Of a DNA stretch of 64,000 nt, positions 30,013-39,050 are shown piece by piece. Source of the stretch: Tranzscheliella williamsii (lineage: Eukaryota; Basidiomycota; Ustilaginomycetes; Ustilaginales; Ustilaginaceae); the NCBI GenBank assembly GCA_023212725.1, contig JALBYF010000005.1, positions 124,001 to 188,000 on the forward strand. Reading direction: 5' to 3'. How positions within the stretch are numbered: position 1 is the stretch's first letter; each line of letters starts with the position of its first letter. The translations under genes and the position numbers were made by a program. The notes under the pieces are model-generated. The model searched no databases, had not been told where the DNA came from, and saw only the letters and a list, made by a program, of their open reading frames with translations.

Positions 30013-30746
30013 CCGATACAGCCTTACCACACGTCCACATTCGGTCGGTTCGTAGTGAATGCTTCCCACTGCTGCTCACGCCTGGCGGCGCAAAGTGCGG
30101 ATTGGGGTGTTGGCAGAGCATGGTCACCTCATTTAGCTATTTGAATGGACAAGATGGACGGCCATGTAACTTAACTTAGCGCAGCATTGCGCGAGCGCAC
30201 AGGTTGGAATGCATCGGGTCTGCACCATGACCAAAGTCCCCGACAGGAAAAGAATCCCAACTTCCCAATCCCAAATCCCAAACCGAAAATGGGAAATGAA
30301 TCGCTTTCTACACATGGGCTATGTACCTGGCCCACGCGCTTTTCCAATTAAGCTGTTCCTATCGATGAGCCTGGCCAAGCTAAGCCTCGGTCTGTTGCAT
30401 AGCAAAATGGCCGCACTGGCCGCACTGGCCACGTCGGTCGCGTCTGCAGTCCGCCAGTCGAGCGTGGAATTCGCGAATAGAACACCACAATTCAGTTTCG
30501 AAACTCGAATCGATGTGAGGTTATGACGTCTCCACGCTTGTCCAGTCAACCCATCAGTCTATCGCCTACTGTGACTGGTCCTGCTTGTTAAAACGGACTG
30601 TGCGTTGGCCTCAGCTTGAATCAACGACTCGACTCGACCCACTTCCTCTTGACTGGACTCACCTTGGCCTCGCCCCGATTTGTTGGTCTTAGGGTTGGCA
30701 AGCCGTTGCGTCTTACGTCCATCAAGTTGCTCTGTCGGTGGTCAAG
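30013..30746. promoter_or_regulatory. Intergenic region upstream of the oxidoreductase gene
   Basis: About 730 bases between co-oriented genes, containing the 3' end of the aminopeptidase gene and the promoter of the next. No coding frame is supported. Confidence 0.4.
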
Positions 30747-32153
30747 ATGCGTTCTACTTTTGCACTTCGTCAGGTTGCGGTATCCGCGTCCCGCACGGGG
30801 CTTGCCTCGTCCGCGAGGGCGGCCGTCGCTCCTCGGGCGGCGCGCGCCTTCACTACTAGTCGTTCGGTGCTCTCGGTGAAGAGCACCGTCGAGTCGCTGC
30901 TGCCACAAGGCACCAGGGGTGTTGTTTCCGACACTGCCAGCTCTGCTGACTTTGACCCCCACACGCCTACCGCCATGGACAAGATGGACCCGCCCAAGCC
31001 CGGCGCCGACTTCAACGTCGTTATTATCGGCGCAGGCAACATCAACTTTGGCTCCGACGAAGGCCCTTGGAATCACTCGTTTCGGCTCGAACACAAGCTC
31101 GGGCCCAGGCTCAAGGTGACTGCCCTGATCGACCCCTCCGCCGCCCGTGCCGAGGCGGTGCTCAATGTCAAGCGCAACTCGTTCGTCCTGTCTGCCTACA
31201 AGGACACCGTTGTCTATCCCACTTTTGCCGACTATGTCGCCAGCGTTCGTCCGGAGAACCGTCCGCATGCCATCTGGGTGGGCAGCCCTCCTGCCTTCCG
31301 AGGTCGCGAGCAGCCGGGCCGCGACCTTGAAATGAAGCTCGTCGAGGCCTTCCCGGACGTGGCCATCTTTATCGAAAAGCCCGTCTCTACGGGCCCGGTC
31401 GAGGATGCTCACAAGATTGCACAGCTGCTCGAGAACTCGCAGAACATTGTCTCGGTCGGCTACATGCTGCGCTACCTCAAGGTGGTGCAAAAGATGAAGC
31501 AGATTCTCGAGGAGAACAATCTCAAGGTGATGGCCACCAACGCGCGCTACGTCATGGCCTACGAGCACACCAACAAGCTCGAGTGGTGGGACAAGCAGCA
31601 GAGCTGCGGGCCCATTGTCGAGCAGGCCACCCACTTTTGCGATCTCTCGCGCTACTTTGGCGGCGAGGTCGATCTGAGCACCGTCGCCGCCCACTCGTTG
31701 GAGTGGTTTGAGCCTGCCGGCCAGCTGAGCCGCATCCCCGTCGATGAGGCGTCGATCCAGCCGGACAACCGCATCCCGCGTGTCACGTGTGCTACCTGGA
31801 AGTACGACTCGGGTGCCGTGGGCTCGCTGACCCACGCCGTCGCGCTGCAGGGCTTCAACTACAGCACCGAGCTCGACGTGCTGGCCGACGGCTACAGCCT
31901 GCGTCTGGTCGACCCGTACAACGCGCCAGCGCTCTACTTCCGCCGGCCCGGCGACGACCACGAAGAGGTGGTGCGCTACCAGAACGACGACCCGTTCTTC
32001 TCCGAGGTCAGCAACCTGATCGACAACATCGAAAACGGCCACGGCTCTGCGCCCATCCTCTCCTCGTACGAGGACGCGGTCAAGACCTACGCCCTCACCT
32101 GGGCCATCCGCCACGCGTCCGAGCGCTCTGCCAAGAAGCCCACCTCCACTTAG
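30747..32153 (+). CDS. Gfo/Idh/MocA-family NAD(P)-dependent oxidoreductase
   Basis: 468 residues. The first 45 residues are rich in Arg, Ala and Ser without acidic residues (MRSTFALRQVAVSASRTG, then RAARAFTTSRS), a likely mitochondrial presequence. From about residue 88 a Rossmann fold starts with VVIIGAGNINFGS; the family's EKP catalytic-lysine motif is present as FIEKPVSTGP, followed by the C-terminal alpha/beta domain (WWDKQQSCGPIVEQATHFCDL, where the His and Asp can serve in catalysis). Members oxidise or reduce sugars, inositols and related polyols; the substrate here is unknown. The frame opens at a GTG three codons earlier; the ATG at 30747 is preferred. A 558-codon antisense frame over this gene is a composition shadow. 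Confidence 0.85.
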   Translation: MRSTFALRQVAVSASRTGLASSARAAVAPRAARAFTTSRSVLSVKSTVESLLPQGTRGVVSDTASSADFDPHTPTAMDKMDPPKPGADFNVVIIGAGNINFGSDEGPWNHSFRLEHKLGPRLKVTALIDPSAARAEAVLNVKRNSFVLSAYKDTVVYPTFADYVASVRPENRPHAIWVGSPPAFRGREQPGRDLEMKLVEAFPDVAIFIEKPVSTGPVEDAHKIAQLLENSQNIVSVGYMLRYLKVVQKMKQILEENNLKVMATNARYVMAYEHTNKLEWWDKQQSCGPIVEQATHFCDLSRYFGGEVDLSTVAAHSLEWFEPAGQLSRIPVDEASIQPDNRIPRVTCATWKYDSGAVGSLTHAVALQGFNYSTELDVLADGYSLRLVDPYNAPALYFRRPGDDHEEVVRYQNDDPFFSEVSNLIDNIENGHGSAPILSSYEDAVKTYALTWAIRHASERSAKKPTST

Positions 32154-32406
32154 ACTCTCGCCCCCCCTGCCGCCCCCGCCCGAATGCGATGCAACGGCAC
32201 AGAACTCACCCTGCGCCCGACTGCCCGTGTGTTTACATTGTGAATGTGGCGTGCTGTTGCTGTGCAGAGTGAATGGAAATGTGGGGTGTGGTGTCAAAAA
32301 AACGGAAAAAAGGGTGGGTGGGTGGATTTGGTGGAGCGTGCACGCGGTGGAGGGGAAGCGCGGCGCGTTGTGCGGGTGTGCGAGCTACGACGACGGTATT
32401 GGAACG

Positions 32407-32915
32407 ATGGCGAGCAGCAGCACGATCGATATACCGGACGAGGTGGTGGCGGGGGTGGGGCGGTTCCGGATGGCGCCGTCGGGCGAGCTGCGGGCGCAGG
32501 TGTACCGCATCGACGCGCGCTCGCTCACGCTGGGCCTCGACGCCGAGCTCACCGCCCCCACCGTAGAGGAGCTTGTCGAGGACCTCCCCGAAAACACACC
32601 CCGCTTTGTCGTCGTCAACTACAGACTCAAACACCGTGACGGCCGCATCTCCTACGTAAGCACCCCCTCACCCGATCCTTCCGTTACCCTTGCTCTTACG
32701 TTACCCTTACTCTTGCCCTTGGGGACACTGGGCTGGCGGGAGGGCAGCCGCTGTTTGTGCTGTACTGGGCACCGCCCACCAGCTCGCTCGCGCAGAGCAC
32801 GCTCTACGCCTCCGCCCTCGCCCAGTTCTGCGCGCGCACAGACATCGCAAAGGTCATCGACGTCCGCGACGCCGACCTCGACTCCGCCACCCTCGAACAC
32901 CGCCTCGGCGCCTAA
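32407..32915 (+). CDS. Glia maturation factor homologue (ADF-H family)
   Basis: Spliced model: exon 1 32407-32655, intron 32656-32747 (GTAAGC donor, CAG acceptor), exon 2 32748-32915; 138 residues, matching GMF (about 140). Exon 1 encodes the IPDEVVAGVGRFR helix and the LPENTPRFVVVNYRLKHRDGRISY block; exon 2 supplies PLFVLYWAPPTSSLAQSTLYASAL and ends ATLEHRLGA, equivalent to the family's 'TEEWLREKLG' end. GMF binds Arp2/3 rather than actin, inhibiting nucleation and pruning branches at endocytic actin patches (yeast Aim7). The gene starts 253 bases after the oxidoreductase stop on the same strand. Confidence 0.92.
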
Positions 32916-32933
32916 CCCTCTCTTACCTCCTCC

Positions 32934-32989
32934 CTCCTTCACAACTACACAGCTGCACGCCCCCGCTCCTTCACAACTACACAGCTGCA
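32934..32989. repeat. Duplicated 24-bp segment 3' of the GMF gene
   Basis: CTCCTTCACAACTACACAGC plus TGCA occurs at 32934-32957 and again at 32966-32989, with further ACAGCTG variants to about 33055. It lies in the short convergent gap before the next gene's stop. Confidence 0.7.
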
Positions 32990-33107
32990 GACCGTCCTTA
33001 CAGCTGTACAGACTCACAACAGCGCATCCTCACAGGTCTACATTCACAGCTGTATGCTAAGAGCAATGCATTTGCAGCTGGATGCTGGGGGTAATGCCTT
33101 GGGAGTG

Positions 33108-36100
33108 CTACTTTCGCGGGCGGCCGCTGTGGCGGCGGCCGCGGCGGGGAGGCGCCGCGTCGGGCGGGGTGGTGGTGGGGGTGGTGCGGTCGTCGGTCTT
33201 GGGTGCGGGTTTGGGGGTGCGGTTTGTGGCGGGGCGGTCGGCCCGGGGGGCGTTGGGGGGTTTGACGGGCTGGTTCCAGCGGCCGTAGGGGCTGGCGGGC
33301 GGGGGGGCGTGCATGGAAGCGCGCGCGCCGTCGAGCGGGGTGCTTGCCAGGGCCGCCTGCTTGGCCCGCCCCGCGATCCGGATCCCCGTGCCCCGACCGC
33401 GCGCCGCCGCAGCCGCGCCCGCCCTGGCCCCCCCACGAGACGCACCCCCCACCGGCACCGCCGCCGCCGCCGTCGCCCCCGCCGTCACAGACAGCGTCAC
33501 ACCCCAGTCATCCAGATCCGGCAGCGTGTCGTCCAGCTCATCGTCGTCCGCCGCCCAGTCGACCGAGATCGACGCCGGTGCCGCCGGCTTGCGCTCTGCC
33601 TCCGTCGTCGGCGTCTCGGGGCGTGCCTCAGCAGGTGCGACCTTAGCTGCGTGCGGCAGACTAGGGGATGCAGCCGGCACAGGCTCCCCACCATTTCTGC
33701 TTCTGGGTGCTGAGCGTGCGTCGCTCGTCGAGTCGGGCTCGTCGCGCCCGTTCTGGTTCAGGCTGATGTGGGCTACGTCTTGGCTGATTTCGTCCGCTCC
33801 GCTCGACATCTTGGTCCTCTCAGCATCCTTGTCCTTGCTGTGGCTCTGTCGCCGCCCGCGGATGCGTTCCGACTTGTCGCGCTTGGCGTGTTTCCCCTTG
33901 TCGCGCCCGCCTGGCACCGGTGCGCCGTCCGAGTCGGCGCTCTCGTCCGGCCGTTCCTCGTCGCCCTTTGCGGGCCCCTCGGCCACGACCGGCTCGCTTT
34001 TGGCATCGGCCTTCTTGCTGGCGCCTTTCTTGTCCTGCGACGGGTTCGGCTTTTCGTTCTCGACGTCCGCATCGCCGTCCGAGTCTCCCGACGCCAGTGG
34101 AGAGCGGTTCGAACCGGGTGAACGCCGGAGGCTCGAGCCACGGGACGAGCTTTCCGCCCCGTTGACACCCAAGCCCCCCGAGGCCAAGGTCGAGGGGGAC
34201 ATGCCCCTGTGGTCGCGATTCAGGTCGAGCTGCGGCGAGGCTGCGAGCAGATGCTGTGTCGGCGAGGGCGTCCTGGAATGGTACTGGATCGGCGGCGGCG
34301 GCGGCGCCGTCAGAGCATTCCCGGTTCGCCGCTCCTTGCTCGAAGCTTTGGCAGCCTTGTGCATCTTCTCAAACATCTCTGCATCCTGGTTGTTCTCCTC
34401 GTCATCGTCACCGCTCCAGTTGGCCTCGAGTCGGCTCGAGGACGGAAGGCTGGAAAAGAAGTGGGACTTGCGCGCCTCAGGGCCGACAGCCGAGCCCCAG
34501 CCAAAGGCATCTTGGCTGCTGCTTTTGCCCATCTTTGTGCCGGTTTCTTCGTCGGACGACGCTGTGTCACAGCCCAGAGCGGGGGTGGGTGGCACCACCG
34601 TACCGCGCCATCCAACGTCGTCCGCCGCCATGCTGTCCCTGGGGCCGTCGATGCGGAAGCTTCCTTCGGCGGCGGCGGGTGTCTTGTTCGAAGGCGGCGA
34701 CTCTTCTTCCGCTGTTTCGTCAAGCTCTTGCATCACGTTGATTTCTTGGCCCAGGCTGAGTTGGAGACCGTTCGGCCGGTGGCTAGGCCGCTTTTTGTCT
34801 AGGCCACTGTGAACGCCAAGCAGATTGTTCGTAGCGAAGCCAGCCCCGATCGAGTGGGTCGTCGATGCAACCGAGGCGGACGCCGTGGATGCGGCCGAAG
34901 CGGAAGCAGACTCGGCGGTGGAAGGAGCAGGCTTGGGTGCCCACATGCTGGCGCCGGTGCCTAACCCTGACCGTGCCGAGCGGAGGCGTTCCAACATGGC
35001 TTCAATCTGGCCGCCATCACTGCCGTCTGTGTGGTTCGACCGGGAGGACGAACCTAGGATCAACGAGTCTCCGGGAACGTCTATACGGCCGGATTTGAGA
35101 GGGGAGCTGGTCGACGCGCTGGACGACGCTCTGCCTCGCAGATGCAAAGGTTCGTGGAGCGGGCTCTTGGATGTCTCGGGACTGCCGGTCAGCGCGATGG
35201 GTGTCTTCAAAGGCGTCAGCCCGAGACCCAAGCCGCTCGTTCTGTCTGCTTCGCTTCCGTAGCTTTGTGGTGTCTGTTGATAGGGGGTGAAGTGTGGCGT
35301 GGCGGGCGTCTGAGGCCCTCCGCGTTGCGAAAGCTTCAGAGGAGTCTCTGGGATGGGATACGTCGCACTGAGCGGCGTGCGGGTGTTCATGGGCGAGATC
35401 GGACCGTTGTTGCGTGCTGGGCTGGTCAGGGGCAACGGAGAGGGTATCTTGGCTCCCGGACGTCGGATGCCGGACGAGGGCATAGTGCCAAAGGGCGAAA
35501 TCGAGGAGGGCGGAGTAGGGCCCTTGCTGTCGGTCGAATCTCTAGGCTTTTGGGGAGGGGTCTGCATCAAATCCGCCATGTCCATCCTCTCTAGCAACGA
35601 CCGGGGCTGAGCAGTGTCCGCAGCGCGAGCAGTGTCCGCAGCGTGAGCAGTGTTGCCAGGCTTGGGTGTAGCGGGAACGACATTGTCTCGTGGCTGGGAA
35701 GGCAGAGGCGGAGTCTGCTGCGCGCTTGCCCGCTTAGGCGCGGCATAGATGCTCTGACTCGATCCACCGATCCAACCTTCTTCGTCGGTCTCCAGGTCTG
35801 CGATGCTTGGGTGTGTACTCTTGTTCTTGGCCGAGAGCTTCTTGACTCTGTCCATTGGCTCATTCCTCGAAGCGAATTCGCCGGGCTGTAGCTTGGGCCC
35901 GGTACCGATCTCGCCTCCGTTGGCAAGAAAGTGGTCGAGGCTGGGGGGAGGCTTGATAGCGAGCGGATTCCGCTTCGAGAGCTCGTCCCAGCTGATCCAC
36001 TTGCCTGACGCCTTGTAAGTGGAGCCTTTCCCCTTGACGCGGACGATGGTGGGGAACTCGATCTTGCGGGGCGCGGTGCGGGTAATGCGAGCGCCCGTGG

Positions 36101-36251
36101 AATGGAGCTGGCCGTCGGCAACATCGCCAGACTGCAGTGGTGTCTGAGACTGGTCCCATACGTGCTGTAGAAAGGCCTTGGAGCCCCAAGACTCGTTGAA
36201 CTCGACATACTCGTTGGGACCGACTACGAACATGGTAGTAAGGGACGTCAT
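33108..36251 (-). CDS. Large unrecognised disordered protein with conserved-looking N-terminus and RG-rich tail
   Basis: 1,047 residues in one exon; I cannot name its family. The first 140 residues look folded: MFVVGPNEYVEFNESWGSKA, then RKIEFPTIVRVKGKGSTYKA and SGKWISWDELSKRNPLAI. The middle is Ser/Pro/Thr-rich and disordered, with an ADTARAADTA-type repeat and an acidic/basic stretch (KRDKSERIRGRRQSHSKDKDAE). Near 900 there is an acidic-aromatic motif (VDWAADDDELDDTLPDLDD then WGV), followed by an Arg/Gly/Ala-rich tail (ARGRGTGIRIAGR) ending PRRGRRHSGRPRK. The composition suggests RNA or ribosome association, which is speculation. The ATG at 36251 is the first in frame; a 499-codon frame on the opposite strand is a shadow. 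Confidence 0.75.
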   Translation of the reverse strand: MTSLTTMFVVGPNEYVEFNESWGSKAFLQHVWDQSQTPLQSGDVADGQLHSTGARITRTAPRKIEFPTIVRVKGKGSTYKASGKWISWDELSKRNPLAIKPPPSLDHFLANGGEIGTGPKLQPGEFASRNEPMDRVKKLSAKNKSTHPSIADLETDEEGWIGGSSQSIYAAPKRASAQQTPPLPSQPRDNVVPATPKPGNTAHAADTARAADTAQPRSLLERMDMADLMQTPPQKPRDSTDSKGPTPPSSISPFGTMPSSGIRRPGAKIPSPLPLTSPARNNGPISPMNTRTPLSATYPIPETPLKLSQRGGPQTPATPHFTPYQQTPQSYGSEADRTSGLGLGLTPLKTPIALTGSPETSKSPLHEPLHLRGRASSSASTSSPLKSGRIDVPGDSLILGSSSRSNHTDGSDGGQIEAMLERLRSARSGLGTGASMWAPKPAPSTAESASASAASTASASVASTTHSIGAGFATNNLLGVHSGLDKKRPSHRPNGLQLSLGQEINVMQELDETAEEESPPSNKTPAAAEGSFRIDGPRDSMAADDVGWRGTVVPPTPALGCDTASSDEETGTKMGKSSSQDAFGWGSAVGPEARKSHFFSSLPSSSRLEANWSGDDDEENNQDAEMFEKMHKAAKASSKERRTGNALTAPPPPPIQYHSRTPSPTQHLLAASPQLDLNRDHRGMSPSTLASGGLGVNGAESSSRGSSLRRSPGSNRSPLASGDSDGDADVENEKPNPSQDKKGASKKADAKSEPVVAEGPAKGDEERPDESADSDGAPVPGGRDKGKHAKRDKSERIRGRRQSHSKDKDAERTKMSSGADEISQDVAHISLNQNGRDEPDSTSDARSAPRSRNGGEPVPAASPSLPHAAKVAPAEARPETPTTEAERKPAAPASISVDWAADDDELDDTLPDLDDWGVTLSVTAGATAAAAVPVGGASRGGARAGAAAAARGRGTGIRIAGRAKQAALASTPLDGARASMHAPPPASPYGRWNQPVKPPNAPRADRPATNRTPKPAPKTDDRTTPTTTPPDAAPPRRGRRHSGRPRK

Positions 36252-37375
36252 GATGGGCAAGTTGAAGGGTGGTCGAGCGCCAGCTATTTCTTCACTGTAT
36301 CAGTCGATCGGATCACGTTGAAAGATTGTGAATGCGACTAGGCTAGTAGATGATGCCGGCGATATGTTCAGAACACATACATAGTCAAGGGAACCGAGCT
36401 GTGCTGTGATCGAGGCGGTTTCCTGTCTGCCTAGTGAACGGTTCCAGTGGATGCCGACGGACGAGGTTTGTGGGGCAGCGAGAGGAAAGTGGTTAAGCGT
36501 CGTGCATAGCTTGAAAAGAAGCTTTCCACTGGCGCAAAAGCTGAGGAGGATGGTGGCAGGCGGGCGCGGGGGGGCGAGTTTCTGTTGCCGAGGAGAAGGA
36601 AGACAGACAGCGAGGCTAGAAGGCGTATCGGATGTGGGGGATCGACAAAGTGACAGGGCAGTGAAGCCGAGCGTGTCGATCAGATGAAGACGAGCGGTGC
36701 AAGGATGCAATTGCGAGACTGACACACAGAGAGAAAACTCGATCTGACAGGGTCAAGAAGCTATGCTGAGTAGCGCCAATAACGCTGGACGGTCGTTGTG
36801 TCGAGTGCACCCGCAGTCGGGAACGGGATGCTGCAAGTAAGGGTTTCGAGGTAGGAGCTGGGTCTATCCTACTATCCTATAGATGGGTAGCTTGGAAGTA
36901 ATCAGTGAATGTGAATGTATGTATATCCATCCTCCTTCTCCATTTGTCGCCCAACACCGAGCTGCAAGCTGGAAGTCACAGTCAGTCAACAGTCGCAGTG
37001 CCAAAGAAATACATAACCCATCCACTCTCGATCCCACTCTGTTCCAAACGACTCGTGCGACTGCGCACAGGCGACATGGCCTGGAATTCGCTCAAAGTGG
37101 AGGCCAGCCGGACAGAGACGACTTAACAGCTGGATGTCATGCGATTTTGTGCCTGTGAGGTGAAAGTCAGAAATCAAGTGAAAGCAAAGTGATGGAAGAC
37201 CCTGCGTGCAGATCGGTAAAGGCATAAGGCGAGCGACCTTCCAGCTCAGCCTTTTCCTTTTAAGGACATGCAGGTGGCAGATTATTGCGTTGCGTCCAGA
37301 GCCACAGTGTGAGGGTGTACCTTCCGGTGACGGCAACTAGCCTGCTTCCCGACACTCATCACGGTGCCGGCCTTC
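36252..37375. promoter_or_regulatory. Divergent region, disordered-protein gene / hydrolase gene
   Basis: About 1.1 kb between start codons. Short frames here have no protein-like character. No RNA gene was recognised. Confidence 0.4.
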
Positions 37376-38920
37376 ATGTCATCGCAAATGGATGCAAACG
37401 ACAGTATGTGGGCGGCGTCGCCAGCCGCACCCCAGCCAGGCTCCAGTCGAAGCCATCCGATCACCGTGCCAGACTACGATGATCCGCCAGACCCAGCGCA
37501 GACATCGCCAGCCTACGCGCCGCAACTAGATCCTTCTTCTGTTCCTGCAGGCGTCCTGCCCACCGACTTGTCCAATGTCACAGCGACGGGCCTCGAAGGG
37601 AAGAACGAACTGCTGCTCCTCGTCTTTATTCACGGCTTCAAGGGTTCATCCGACACTACGTTCGAAGACTTTCCATCGCGCCTCACCCACATCCTCCAGG
37701 AGACTTACCGCGGCCTCCATGTCAAGTCGCTCGTCTATCCCACCTACGACACGCGCGGCAACCTGGCCACTGCTGTGGAGAGCTTTGTCGAGTGGCTCAC
37801 CGAGCAGACCGTGCTGCTGGAATCCAAGCCCGAGATTGATGCCGAGACCGGCGAAATCCAGTCCCGTTCGGGCAAGGGAGGTGGCATGGGCAGTGTCAAG
37901 ATCATCCTCGCCGGCCATTCCATGGGTGGCCTGGTTGCGGTCGATGCCGCTCTTGCCATCTCACAGAGCAGCCAGGACCAGAAGAGCCGCACGCCAAAAG
38001 AGAGGACGAGCAGTCTGAAGCTCTGGCCACGTGTCGTAGGCGTTCTTGCTTTCGACACGCCATACTACGGAGTCCATCCGGGCGTCTTTAAGAACGGGAT
38101 CAACAAGTATGCCGGCTACGTGCAGACCGCCCAGACCATCGGGACCTTCTTTGCTCCGATGGGCGTGGGCCTCGCCGCTCGGTGGAACTCGGAACGCCAG
38201 TCTCAGCAGCAGCAAGCGAGCGCCGATGCCAGCGGTCCTTCGCGCTCGCGTTCTGCCCCTGCCGCGACCAACAGCGCTGCAAAGGCCCCGCCGGCGCCAT
38301 CCAGGACCAGCAGCAACTGGCGCACAGCGTTGCTAGCCACCGGCGCCGTGGCTCTGGCGTCGGGCGCCGCTGCCTCGGCCGCCTACTTCAATAAGGACAA
38401 GCTGAATGGCGCCTACAGCTGGGCCACAGATCATATGGCCTTTGTCTCGAATCTCTGGGATGATGCCGCGCTGCGCGGGCGGCTGGAAAGGCTCGTAGAC
38501 CAGCCCCAGATCCTCTTCCACTGCTTCTATACCCGTCTTCCTGCCAGCAGTCGAGCCGCGAATCCAGCCAACCTTGCCGTTGCTCCGCGTGACCGGACCT
38601 TTATCATCCTGCCGCCACGCGACGCGCGCAGTGCCGCCAACTTTACCGCCACCGACAACGACAAGGCGACCGACGAGGTGGACGCGCACATCAGCATGTT
38701 TTCCGCCAAGAACAATCCGCTCTACTTCGACCTCGGCCTGCGTACCGTCGGGCTGATCGCCACCTGCCTCGACAACGAAAGCAGGTACGGCGACCAGCGC
38801 CACGCCCAGGACGAGCTGCGCGACCAGGGCGGCGCGGTAGAGGAGGAAAAGGGCCTGCGCGCCGGCGACGAGGAGATCGAGATCCTCAAGGCCTCCAACG
38901 ACCAAGAGCTCAAGCGGTAG
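37376..38920 (+). CDS. Alpha/beta-hydrolase, DUF676/PGAP1-like lipase fold
   Basis: 514 residues. After a Pro/Ser-rich N-terminus the fold starts with LLLLVFIHGFKGS (oxyanion His-Gly), and the nucleophile elbow is AGHSMGG at about residue 181, so Ser is present. The segment VVGVLAFDTPYYGVHPG resembles the strand and loop after the nucleophile in DUF676 and PGAP1-type lipases. A hydrophobic stretch at about 322-344 (LLATGAVALASGAAASAAYF) may bury in or cross a membrane. The C-terminal part contains SMFSAKNNPLYFDLGLRTVGLI, where Asp/His of a triad may lie (an AHISMF histidine is visible). The substrate is unknown; a role in lipid or organelle membrane metabolism is inferred. The first ATG in frame is at 37376. 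Confidence 0.8.
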   Translation: MSSQMDANDSMWAASPAAPQPGSSRSHPITVPDYDDPPDPAQTSPAYAPQLDPSSVPAGVLPTDLSNVTATGLEGKNELLLLVFIHGFKGSSDTTFEDFPSRLTHILQETYRGLHVKSLVYPTYDTRGNLATAVESFVEWLTEQTVLLESKPEIDAETGEIQSRSGKGGGMGSVKIILAGHSMGGLVAVDAALAISQSSQDQKSRTPKERTSSLKLWPRVVGVLAFDTPYYGVHPGVFKNGINKYAGYVQTAQTIGTFFAPMGVGLAARWNSERQSQQQQASADASGPSRSRSAPAATNSAAKAPPAPSRTSSNWRTALLATGAVALASGAAASAAYFNKDKLNGAYSWATDHMAFVSNLWDDAALRGRLERLVDQPQILFHCFYTRLPASSRAANPANLAVAPRDRTFIILPPRDARSAANFTATDNDKATDEVDAHISMFSAKNNPLYFDLGLRTVGLIATCLDNESRYGDQRHAQDELRDQGGAVEEEKGLRAGDEEIEILKASNDQELKR

Positions 38921-39050
38921 TATGCGTCCATCCACGCGATTCCCACACACCTATAGTAGTACTAGCATACCCATATGGCGCCTGAATGCCAGCGCGGGCA
39001 GACGCGCCCCGTTATAGATTCTATTCGCGTCCGTCCATCGCACCCAGCGC

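Noticed and set aside
30621..32297. 558-codon minus-strand frame opposite the Gfo/Idh/MocA gene
   Set aside because: Its sequence lacks domain character and mirrors the oxidoreductase codons; the sense strand has Rossmann and EKP motifs.
33313..34812. 499-codon plus-strand frame inside the large disordered-protein gene
   Set aside because: The minus-strand frame is twice as long and has a coherent N-terminus; the plus frame is a low-complexity shadow.
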